Part shown: piece after piece, positions 33,901-44,500 of the stretch
Layout of the letters: every line of letters starts with the position of its first letter
How positions within the stretch are numbered: the first letter of the stretch is position 1
From: Parachlorella kessleri
Lineage: Eukaryota; Chlorophyta; Trebouxiophyceae; Chlorellales; Chlorellaceae
Direction of reading: 5' to 3'
Assembly: GCA_001598975.1 (NCBI GenBank)
Contig: BBXU01000034.1
Location: forward strand, 37,341 to 101,340
DNA length: 64,000 nt
Made by a program: the position numbers and the translations under genes
Notes under the pieces: generated by a model
Seen by the model: only the letters and a program-made list of their open reading frames with translations
Databases searched by the model: none
Told to the model about the DNA's origin: nothing

Positions 33901-36261
33901 AAACAGTGGCGTCAGGGCGGTGATAGCGGTGATCTTGAGGGCCAGCAGGCCAGCCAGGAGGGTCAGCACGATGGGCCACTCGCGCAGGAACAGCGTCATG
34001 TCCAGGGAGGAGCCGGTCGTGACGAAGAAGAGGCCCAGCAGGAGGCCGCGGAAGGGCTGGATGTCAGCCTCCACCTGTAGCAGGCCGGGTGGCCACCTGG
34101 TTCAGCTGCGAGGTTAGTGTGAGATCACCTGCAAAGCCTGCGGTTCCAGTAAACTCCACAAGCTGATGGCGCAGCACACCCATCAATGTGTCTGTTGTCC
34201 TAATGCTTGCGGCGAGCTAGTGGGCGAGTACAGACCACCACTAGGTAGCCATGTGCCTGCCGAGTGCACAGCCAGCTGCAGGGGCTCACCTGAGTCTTGA
34301 AGTTTGTCTCCGCCAGGAGCACGCCGGCACCAAAGGCTCCCAGCGTGTCCGAGAACCCCATGCGCTGCGTGAGCAGCGAGGCGCCAGTCACGCTCAGCAG
34401 GCACAGCGCCACAAACGTCTCCTCGCTACGGCTCTCAGCCACCAGCTCGAATATCCTGGAAGGAGCACCACAACGGGACAGGATTCATCCAACTACCCAG
34501 CTAGGGTGGGACAGAAAGGAGAAGGACCCTAACTATACCAAAGGAAGCAGCTGCGAATGTTTGCGGATATCCAGTGTTCTGTCATCTCATAGGCTTCCTT
34601 AGCTCCCAAGCGACAGCTCCATGACTAATGGTTTAGTGTAAACCATTAGTCATCAGGCCCTTCCACTCACCTACGGAGAAAGAGGCGACCGCCCACCAGC
34701 AGCAGGGCAAGGCTTCCCAGGGTCTTGACAGCAGTTGGTCCCAGCTGGGTGAGCAGGGTGGCAGCAGCTGGGCCGCCCTCTGCCAGGGCGCGGCCCCCGC
34801 CCCCCTCTATGAGCGGCAGCAGCACCAGGAAGGGCACTGTGGCCAGGTCCTGGGCTAAAAGGATACCCAGCGTGGCCTGGCCAAACTGCCCTTTGAGCTC
34901 GCCTCGCTCGCGCAGCAGCTGCACAAGCAGCCGTGCCGACGACAAAGGTGTGAGTTGGCTATCAACGGCCTAGGGGTGCAGCGTACGAGGCCAGCTCCAG
35001 CCCATGCAGGCTATATGCACCTTTTCTTGGCACGCTGCACAAGGTATTCGCAGCGAGCTGCGAGCTGCCTAGCGTGCATCATGTTATAGACAAGCCGCCG
35101 TACCTGTAGCACGAACGCTGAGGACGACAGTGACAGCGCCACACCGATGACCACTGCTTCATCCACACTGCGGATGGAGACCAGGGAGGGGGAGGCGTGC
35201 AGCACCACCTCCAGGAACTGCGTCATGATGCCCTTGCCCGCCGGCAGTGCCATGGCTGTGAAAAGCGCTGTGCAGACCAACATTTGGAGGAAGCCCAGGC
35301 CAAAGGCGTACTTGGCTAGCGCCTGCAGATAGGGCAAGAAGGGGCAGCAAATAGGTTGCCAGGTAACAAGTCTCGAGTAAAGCAATTTAGCACCCTAACC
35401 ACAGCAACTGCAGGTAGACAATTGGAAAAGACCACCCGGACGAGTCCTTTCATAACATCCCACCATACTCGCTTTGTCCTGCTGTGTTATTGTGGTAGGT
35501 GTTCGAATGTTGTGTTACTTTGTGGTTGTAGGCTTGAGGGCACGCCTTTTCAGAGGGGGAGAGGCCTACGGGGAAAGACCTTACTTCCAGCTGCTGCACA
35601 CCAGGGTCTCTAAGGCCATCTCACCTGCAGCTTCTCCAAAGTCAGCTCGAGACCCATTTCAAACAACAGAAACAGCACACCCAGCTCTGAGAGCTTCTCA
35701 ATCTCCTCTACATGACGAAACAGCCTGCGCACACAGTATAATTGCAGGTTTGTTGAGGTCAGTGGTACTGGAGAAAGTTTACAAAGTCAGCCACGGGAGG
35801 AGGTGCATAGGCCTTGATACTCACCCCAGCTGCCCCATCACCACGCCCGCAAACAAGAAGCCCAGCACGGGCGACTGCTTGGCCGACTTGAACACGGGGA
35901 TGACCAGCACTGTGGCAGCCAGAAAGGTTAGGAAGTCCAGGCCCAGAGGCACAAGCGCCTCGCCCAACACGTCTGGCCCTGCTGCCGCAACCAAAGATCG
36001 TGCCGGTCTGTCAGGCCTGCTCACGCTGCGTCGCCCGCTACTGCCAGTGTGCCATAGGGGAGCTGCTGGCAAGGCCACAATGCCCATCCCTAACGCTCTT
36101 ATACTTGTTGCAGGTCCCCTTGCTGCTTGACTGGCTCGCCCGTTCCCAGTACAGCAATAGCTTGAGGCGCTACAGCATAGCGGGCGACGCTGGAAGAGCT
36201 GCCGAGACTGCAACCGGTGCAGTGCAACACCCCGTAAAAGGCGTGGTTGCAGCTGCACCAT
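30938..36261 (-). CDS. KEA: KEA3-like potassium/proton antiporter, plastid-targeted
   Basis: Twelve exons on the minus strand (36261-35825, 35724-35625, 35322-35104, 34969-34671, 34455-34290, 34074-33853, 33616-33445, 33164-32944, 32768-32603, 32381-32246, 32005-31738, 31330-30938) total 2799 nt, 932 residues. Residues 1 to about 95 are rich in Arg, Ser and Ala, like a chloroplast transit peptide. A CPA2 exchanger domain follows: LGFLFAGVVMGQLG, LSELGVLFLLFEMGLEL, LLAQDLATVPFLVLLPLIEG with the conserved QD, GFSDTLGAFGAGVLLAETNF, PFRGLLLGLFFVTTGSSLDM, GGEFAFVLLALANRLG. Then comes an RCK/TrkA-N domain with the nucleotide loop GFGDVGQ. The closest family is thylakoid KEA3, which tunes proton motive force. 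The last two exons are low complexity; their join is in phase but less certain, and an alternative end is the TGA at 31681. Confidence 0.88.
31612..31628. repeat. 17-nt poly-C tract
   Basis: A run of 17 C lies in the last intron of the KEA model. Such runs are prone to length errors in assemblies and could affect the C-terminal exon prediction only if they lay in coding sequence, which they do not in this model. Confidence 0.8.
34621..34653. repeat. Perfect 15-bp inverted repeat in a KEA intron
   Basis: The arm ATGACTAATGGTTTA (34,621-34,635) and its exact reverse complement (34,639-34,653) are separated by GTG. This forms a 15-bp perfect hairpin with a 3-nt loop, inside the intron just downstream of KEA exon 4. 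Confidence 0.85.
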
Positions 36262-36468
36262 TGCCGGCACCAGAGATTAGCACCGCGTGGACTTTCGATG
36301 TTTGTAGCCAGGCAAGCTAGGGATATGGTTATGTGATTGGCTTCTATCGGCTGAGAGCACCACAACCAGGTCACCGTCTGGGGCCCGCCATTCCGTCGTA
36401 CAAATACAGATGCTCCCTGACTATTTCAGATTTATTAAGACAAAGGCTCAGACGTCCATCACACCCAC
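36262..36468. promoter_or_regulatory. Compact divergent promoter region, KEA and unknown gene
   Basis: 207 bp lie between the KEA start and the first ATG of the candidate plus-strand gene. If the latter is real, this is a short bidirectional promoter. No defined sites were recognised. Confidence 0.35.
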
Positions 36469-37717
36469 ATGGGAGTGGATCACAGGATGGATCAGATGCT
36501 GTCGCTACCTGTCATCACCGACGTCAACACCGTAAGGGTAGATTTGGCATTTACCGTTTGTTTGGAAGTGGAATCGCCACGGTGCTTCTTGGTTGACCTT
36601 AGACACCCAGCCAGGCTGTATCAGTGCTGCCCTGCTCTGTCACTTGAGACCCTCTAGTTGCTATCATTCATTATTTAGTAAGGTCCTTTGTCGGCCTTAC
36701 CAGGCTGCCATAGGCGTCTCAAACTAACCAGACTGTCGCCTCGGGCCAACGAGCATATCGTGCCACGCAGGGCATGTCCTGGGCAGGGATGTCCTGGACA
36801 GCCATATCACCGCTTCGGCAGCAGCAGCAGCAGCAAGCAGACCCAGATTTGTACTGCAACAGGCTCTTGCAGTCTTATGGGAACCAGATACAAGAGATAG
36901 AAGCCTGCTCGCCACCTGCGTCTTGGGACGGTGCGGTTCTTGCCTGGTTGCACAGCTGCTGGTCCTTGCTCTGAAGCTCTGCCCCACCAAGCTGCGTGTG
37001 CCTGCAGGATACTGTGGGCTTGTCCTGGTGTGTAATGAGGACCTTGTGCAGCAGGCGCATGCCCCACCTCCTAGCCCTTGCCCCACCATGAAACAAGGAA
37101 GCCAACCGGACTTGCAAGAGCAGTAGCAAGAGCGGCGGCAGCAAGAGCAGCAGGAAGGCCTCAAACCAAAATCAGCAGCAGCAGCACTGGCAGCAAGGGA
37201 TTCAGCAAATGGAGGTAGAGCTTGTGGCTCAAGCAGGCGCACCAGTCAGCAGGCCAGAACAGGTGGGCCACTGGTACAGCAGCAATTTGTGTATTAGCTT
37301 ACCAGTTGCCCTGTACAGCAGCTGTGCTCAACCTTCCTTCACAACTTCTGACAGTGAGGGCAGCAGTTCGACCACTGCAAGCTGAAAAAAAGTGTGTCCG
37401 CAGGAAGCGGAAGTGGAATTTGAGTGCACGTCATCCAGGGACATTTGGGTTGTACAGCTGTCATGTGGTCGCCAGGAGCAAGGCGGCACCTCTACCTCGG
37501 AAACAGTAGCGCGTCAGCCTGTCCTGAAGAAGTTGCTTATGCCAGGTTTGTCACCTCACCTGGCCGTGGACAGTCGGGCAGACCACATGTATACGAGTTT
37601 GCCCATGAGTCAGCAACTCTCGTCTGCTTTCACCGCCGCAACCCTTACTGCGGTGACCGCCACAGTGTGGCCTTTGTTGGTGGCTGGGACTTACTGCTCA
37701 GCACGACGATAGCGTAG
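36469..37717 (+). CDS. Possible unrecognised intron-containing gene
   Basis: I do not recognise this protein. Plausible exons are 36469-36531 (ends LPVITDVNT at ACC|GTAAGG, phase 0) and about 36772-36930 (after CACGCAG; Q-run followed by ADPDLYCNRLLQSYGNQIQE). Two more are about 37090-37259 (Ser/Lys/Gln-rich, ends SRPEQ at CAG|GTGGGC) and a terminal segment near 37396-37717, in which two frames are open. A coiled-coil, Q-rich product is suggested. It could be spurious: the exon joins after the second exon are not proven, and I see no diagnostic domain. Confidence 0.3.
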
Positions 37718-38047
37718 CATCTTAACTGGCTCTCCGGTCTCTGTGTCGTAAAGGAATGATTTGCCCATACAGGCCCTTGTTGCATGTTTGAAGAAATTGT
37801 TTTCAGCAGTCTGCACAAATACTTTATCAAGTTACCGAATGCTGCGTCCGGCCACTGAAAATGCCTGGATACTATGAACCAGCCTCATGCTGCTAACCTG
37901 GCCCCCTGCCGCCATTCTGCAGTGGACTGTGTCCCTCTCCAGGTACATGTGCACAGCTAGGTGCCATCATGCGTACTTTGCTGCACTGGGGCTTGTCTTT
38001 ACAGTACTATGTGCATGCAAAGAAGTCAGAAGTCAGGCAAGACCCAC

Positions 38048-38103
38048 ATTCTGCATTTGCCGCTGGTGCGTCCCGCTATATGCTGGGTGCACAGCCTCTG
38101 CAA
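38048..38103 (+). mobile_element. Truncated copy of the SINE tail
   Basis: About 56 bp beginning ATTCTGCATTTGCCGCTGGT and ending GCACAGCCTCTGCA nearly match the minus strand at 12,885-12,830. Only the 3' tail is shared; the tRNA-like head is missing, as expected for a 5'-truncated retroposon. Confidence 0.6.
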
Positions 38104-38165
38104 GACCCAGAGCATCCTTGCATCCAGCCCTGTCGGTACAGTTCACCTTCCCTCACTTCGCCCTG
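38092..38165 (-). repeat. Dispersed repeat R1, copy d (diverged)
   Basis: The reverse complement carries GGTGGCAGG, GAAGTGAGGG and GACAGGGCTGGATGCA in the same order as the other R1 copies, and it directly abuts the SINE tail. Confidence 0.5.
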
Positions 38166-38535
38166 CCTGCCACCAGCCACAAATCCCCCATGTTTGGGGC
38201 ATCTCAACAAAGATTCTCTGCCCACACCACTTCCAATGAGAGGGGCTTGAGGGCATTGGGCACTTTCTGTCCTGGTCCTCCCTGCATGGCCCAGCATGGT
38301 GCAGCATCGAAAGCATGGGGAGCGGAAGTGTCCCCAGTCCCGCCTGATCAGCCAACAATCACCCAAGATCCGTACGCCTGTCCTCTACGGCTGAAGTCGC
38401 CGTCGTAAGAGACATACTAGTGCATCAAGCCACGTTGCGTGCAACTGGAAGGAGCTTCGTACGGAGGCGAGCACCGGCATGACTGTATGTAGGTCCCCCC
38501 CCTGAAGCCACTTGTGTAAAGTTGTCCGCGGCAGC

Positions 38536-41500
38536 ATGAGCGAACAGCCGGAGCAGCTCAGAAAGAGCAAGAAAGGGGTGTTCCGGGGCGTGCTCAAAGC
38601 CTTCCGGCACAAGAAGCGAGTGCCCACTTCTTCGGCAGAGGAGCAGGCAAGCTTGTACGACTCACACAGTATTATATGATCCCCGCCAAGTAGTCCCTTG
38701 GAACCTTTCTGCTGAAAGGACAGAGCCAAGGTAGGCAGGGTGATAGTTACCCCAGTGCTACGGTGCCCTGGCTTTGGCAGCAGGTGAACGCCTGGCATAT
38801 AGGAACAAGGAAGACTACCGGCAGCACCAGCACCCAAGATGTTGAGGCATCTGGCGCACCAGTCAGTACTTCTGCCTTTGAGCCAAGAAGCGCAGAGCAT
38901 CCTGCCTCGCCGAGGGCAAGCCTAGACCTAGACCTTGCTAGCACACAGCCAAGTGGCGAGGTCAAGGCACCAGGCCCTGCTCCACCTGTCCGGCGCAACT
39001 TGCATGTTCAGGTGTGCATAGCTTGGCTCAATGTTGTCCTGGGACCAAGCTTGCAGAGTGTAGTGGTTAGTCAGCTCACTTACCTACTTGATAAGAGGCC
39101 CTGGGGCGTACAGTGTGGTCTTGCAGGCGCGGCCAAGAGCAGGGCCTTGCCAAGAAGCTCACCTGAGACGGGACTTGGATGCAGCACCAGGGATGCATTG
39201 CTAACCCTACAAACAGTTGCTCTGCACCTGCGCAACAAGCTCCAGTAGTGCTCTGTGGGTGCAGGTTGTATGTGCCAGGGACCTTTTGGCGGCCGATAAC
39301 AATGGGCTTAGTGACCCTTACTGTATTGTGTATGTCGGCAGCCACAAGACCACCTCACGAGTAATATCTGCTACGCTGGCTCCTACTTGGTGCGTGGGGC
39401 TGAAGGCACCCGAGCGGTTGCGGTTGACTTTGCGCCAATGCATGGAAGAAGCGCCCCCTATCTGCATTGGGTGCACCTTTGTCACGATCGCATCTTTTTA
39501 CCTGCGTGTCAACCCTGACAAACAGCGGAGACCTTCTCAATCGCAGGAATGAGCACTTTGTGTTCAGGGCTGATGAGGTCGAGCAAGCCTTGCAAGGCGA
39601 GTGCTTTCAGGGCAGGCACTGTGGTGGTTCTTAATCTGCAGATCACACGGGCTTGCAGCGTGTTCTCTCCTTCTGATTCTGTCTGCTTTTTTTACGCAGC
39701 TGGCACCCGCCAAATTGCTGTCTGACCCCTAGCTGTCCATTTCAAGTTACACGTGAAGTGTTGGGTGTGCACGTAGCATTCTCCCATGTGCATGCTACCG
39801 ACCAGGACAGGCAGCATGCTTGCTGGTCCCAAGTTGCAAACATCCAGGATGTCTGGAAGCACCTCCATGTTGCCAAGCATGCACTGCCTGTGTCCATGTT
39901 GCAGCTGGCCAGCCATGGATCCACTTCCGCTGCTTCGACTATGATGTGGTCAGCCAGGACGACTTCTTGGGAAAGGTGTGGACAAGGCTGTGCAAGCGGC
40001 AGGGCTGGTCCCTGTGGCAGTATAGATCTTAGGTTGGCTGTATGGCATTTTCCCGCTTTACAGCAGGTGGTACGAGAATGTGCACGCTATCCAGAAGTGT
40101 GACGCAGGCAGCTGAACTTGGGTCCTTCCTGCAGGCGTCGTTGGATTTTAGTGTGGTGGAGGTAGAGGGCGGCAGCAAGACATGGTTGCAGCTGTATCGA
40201 GAGGGGCGGACAGGGAAGAAGAAGCATCAAGGAGAGGTGCAGGTCGCAGCTTGGTTTGAGGAGGCAGGTGCGCTGAAGTGGGTTTGTTGATCCTGCAATA
40301 TGCTTAGGTTAGGCTTCTCGATATGTTGTTGGTGAGTGACTCTATCTGCGGATGTTAGACTGCTTGCAGCGTGCTGCGGAGGGTGACCAAGTGCACGCCT
40401 TTATTGAGTGACTGGAGTTACGATGGCGACGGCCCCAAGGACAGGGTGCACAGCTGCCTTCCAGCCTGCTTGAACCCCAGCCGGCATCAGTGCTGGAGCT
40501 GTCTACCCTCCTGTAGCACCCGTGAAGTGGTAGATCCAGGTGCCAGCCATATCACCTCATTCTATCACCCTCCCGTGTGAATATGCAGGTGCCAGCCACA
40601 CAACCTCGCTCTGCTACCCGCCTGGCGTGACCAAACATGTGCCGCTGGTGGTGCATGCCGGCCAGAATTCCCTGTACGAGGAGCCGCTCATTGCCTGCTT
40701 GGCGGTCACACTTGAGGCAGTCGAGCGGCCACCAAATGTTTCGGCATCACCACCCACAGCGCTGAATCGGGTCAGCGCCCTGGGACCTGCAGCAGTGGCA
40801 GCTAAGAAGGAAGAGGGGCAGCACAGCTTTCTGGGGCGGGAGAGCTTCCTGGGGGGGTTGTTCAGGAGGAAGGGCGCCGGCCCTGGCAGGTGAGTGCCTG
40901 GAAAGGCGTCCACTGCTCGGGGGGCCAGTAGCCATGTGGATGGACAGGCAAGTAACCTTACCTTTGGCTACCCCAGATGGACTGCTCAAACCTAGCCTGT
41001 CTGGCCAGCAGGATGTGAAAGCAAGACAACTGCCTCATCTAAGTTATATACACACCATCCCCTGCAGGGCAGGGGTGGCCAACCTGAGCCGTACCAGCTA
41101 TTCCTGTGAGCCGTCGGTGCCATCGGCAACCTCAGCAGTCCTGAGTGACGAGGCGCTGGATGAAGAGGATGACCTGAACTTTGTCTTGGGCGGGGGTGGC
41201 ATGGGCCCAAGCTTGTCCCTGGATGAGGCGCCCTCCCTCTCAACCTTGGCGCCGCTCCATGAGGAGGAAGAGGAAGGCGGTGCTGAGCCAGCTGCTGAGG
41301 CGGGGTCTTTCGCCGCGGCAACGCTTCAAGGGGACGAGGATGATGCGCTGTCGGGAAAGCTGCTGTACTGCAAGGTGTGTCAGGCAGGCCCAGCACGGCT
41401 GGATGAGGACGACTGCGCCTGCCTCCATCATGATCTCAGGAAGCTGAGTTGATGTGTCAGTGCCTGGGTGCGACTTGTAAGTAAGGCTACGTATGTCATC

Positions 41501-44500
41501 AAGCCTCACCAGACAGGAACATTGACGGCACTCCTGCATGTGTATCAATGCCTGGCCAGTCATCCAGTTTGTATTAGAAGCGCTGACAGCTGTGTGTGTG
41601 CGGAGTTGCAACTGCAGATGACCCTGGGGCGGCAGGTGCGGCAGTCTTTCATCAAAAAGGAACGGAGCAGCGGCACCACCAGGCAAGCTAATTATTATAT
41701 AGTGCGCCTCATCAGCATGTCCATTTTTTCAGATGTATAGGTTGTCATGGTGTACCATTGCTGGGCGTAGCTGAGCATGGCTATGCATATACCCCACAAT
41801 ATCACAATATAAGGTTGTCCTGATGGTGGCTGGGTTGGCCGCTGCGCAGGTTCTGCTACCGCTGTGTCTTCGCTGTGCCAGTGCCCGTCAAGAACCGGCA
41901 GGTGGTCATCGATCTGTACCGCACCTCCAGCAGCACACGGAAGGGGCGCCTCATCGCCACTGCACAGGTAAGGCGCTGCAGCCGGCCACACAGCTAGTTC
42001 ATACTATACCTTGTGTGCTTAGCACGGGCCTTTTTGAAAAATCTGGGGTGGGTAGGCAAGGCAGGCCCCGCCTCAGCAAGGCTGTTGCATCCATCAGGCC
42101 AGGTCCTTTGATGGGCTGGGTGATCGCCCATATTGGCTTAAAAGAGCTCTTCCGCTATGGAGTTCTTGTGCCCAGGTTGGTGTGTAGCCTCTTGGCCTCG
42201 CAGGTGTGGCTGTTTGACTTGCTGCCTCAGCTGACCGACCCTCCAAAGGCAGCAGGAGGTGTCGAGGAGGGTTTGCCTGACCCCAGCAGGAAGCACCGCT
42301 CCTCGCATGCCTTGCAAAGCGTGGACAAAAGGATAACTGGTAAGCGGGACGGATGCCCTGTGCGGTGCGTTCATGAGGGGATGTCCAGAACTCGGGCACT
42401 AGTGCGGTCCGCACCTGCATTAACAGCGGATGCTGCTTCAATGTGCTGGCACTAAAGGGTCCCTGCCAGCCTTGTTGGCCTGCAGGGGGGCGAGTGCTGC
42501 TGAGCGGTGTTGTGGTGGACCAGGATGAGCGCCGTAAGGTGGGTTACGAGTGCTGCCGTTGTCAAGGATATATTGCACAGGGCTGGCTGTATATGCAGCA
42601 CTTCATCTGATGGCTCCGCGGCCCCATGCAGGTCGCGTGTGGGGAAACCTCGCTCTCGTCTGCGCAAGAGGCTGAGCCGAATCCCCCCAGGACTGGACCC
42701 CCCTCGTGTCGCATCAGCTGCCCCTCTGCCGCCCTTCCGTCTGCTGCAGATGTACGGCCACGGCCTGTCCGAACTCGTGTCCCAGGGCGCCGGCGGGGGG
42801 GAGGAGGGGAAGGAGATGCTGCGCCTCCAGAGCAGCACCCACCTGATGAGCGACCGGGAGCAGCGCAAGCGGTCACAGATGACTGAAGAGGGGTGAGCTG
42901 GAGAGGCTTTGCGGTGCCGGCCAAGAGGGCGGCCGCTTGGGGACTGCTGCTACGTGCGTGCTTTGCCGTTGCTTTGCCGTGCGTGCTTTGCCATGAGGGC
43001 TTTGCCAGCTGCTGCATCTGCTTGCAAGGTCGTGGCTCGCTTACTGGGGAGATTTAGGGTTTAGGGTACCGAGTGAGCCGTTACTGGGGGCCCTCGGGGA
43101 TGCCTCTAGGCCCAGACTTTCCATCATGCATTGCAGTTGTTGCAGATGTGGAAGCAGCAGTGGTGCCGCCATATCTGTCTGAGACACACCTCATTCTCCA
43201 GCATGTGCTGGCCTCCTACTCAATGGCTGGCGCACCAGACAGTGTGCTTGTGTGGCATGCAGGTATGAGGCCTGGCACCAGCGGCTGTCTGTGCGCTTGC
43301 TGGACAGCGCCCGCAGCAGCGCCTCTTCCAAGGCCCAGGAGATCAGCGACGCACTCAATGCTTGGGCCGGCTCGGTGAGCACACTTGTTGCCTTTCACAA
43401 CAGACCTTGGGACCCTGAGAAATGCGCCGCACGCATTTCTCTCTGGACAGTTACCTGCACACAAGGTCGCAGCATCAGCTAGGGTGGGCTGAGGGAGCCT
43501 GTGTAGGTCATGGCGGGATGGAAACCGAGTGGCATAAGAACAACACTCAGACCACGGCACTGTGAGACCCTGCTGCAGGCGAGCCAGGCGATGGGGTGGT
43601 CACCCCCCAACGATGAGTCATCCTCGTTGCCGTCTCCACCCCGCATGCTGTCAGGCTGCAGCGGTGTCTCAGCTGCTGATGCTGGCAGCGATGCCGCCGC
43701 TGACCTGCCGCAGCCCCCGGCCACTCTGCACCTAACCCTCTCCTCCGTGCGCTTGCCGGGGGTGGGGTCGGAGTGCTTTGTGGTGTTCAAGTGCGGCCAG
43801 CACTGGGGGCGCACAGCCCCCGCGGCACATAGCCAGGCAGGAACCCTGGACCTGAACTGGCAGGTGGGCTATTGTTTGAAAGAGAACACTACACCAACTG
43901 TGTTCCGCCGCCAGGTTGTGGATGGCCCCACAGGCGCAATGTGGCCTGGTAGGAATCAAACCGCTGCACGTGCGAAGGCACTGCCGGCTGGTACAGTTAG
44001 TAAAGTGGCTCCTCGCTGGCCCTGAAAAGTGGCTTCTCGCTGGCCTAAGGACGATGTGTGAAACACGTGGAAAGGTAGAGGCGACTTTGTAACTCCTCCT
44101 TGCAGGTGTGCCTTCCAGTCCATGAGCCCTCCTCGCTGCTGCTGGTGGCGGTGTTCAAGCAGCCTGCACGCGCTCCCTTCCATGCCGTCCTCGGCTCCCA
44201 GGCGCCAAGCCCCGCTGGCCGCAAGCCCGGCAGCATCATAGGGCCCAACATGCCGCAGGCGGGTGTGGCAGCACATGCAATGCATGGTTTCGATAGTTTC
44301 CATTATCAATCATGTTGAAGCAGATTACAGCCAGGCCAATACCTTGCAAGCAACCGCCTAGAGGCGCTCACAGGTCTGGTCAAATACGTCCTATATTGCA
44401 TACTTTACGTTTTTGTGTCAATTAGCAACTATGCCAGGTCCCGTGGGTGTTGCAGACACCTCGGCTTATCTCCGTTTCCATGGTGCCCATTGTGTGCAGC

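Larger units (their letters stand above)
37718..38535. other. Spacer before the MCTP gene, with repeats
   Basis: No gene was recognised. It contains the SINE tail copy at 38,048-38,103 and repeat R1 copy d (about 38,092-38,165). Confidence 0.5.

Noticed and set aside
43053..43066. Interstitial telomere as evidence of chromosome fusion
   Set aside because: Only two TTTAGGG units inside an intron; too short to support such an event.
43930..44010. tRNA-like sequence in an MCTP intron (B-box-like GGTTTGATTCC on the minus strand)
   Set aside because: No anticodon or acceptor stem can be paired and no target duplication was seen; a B-box-like word alone is weak.
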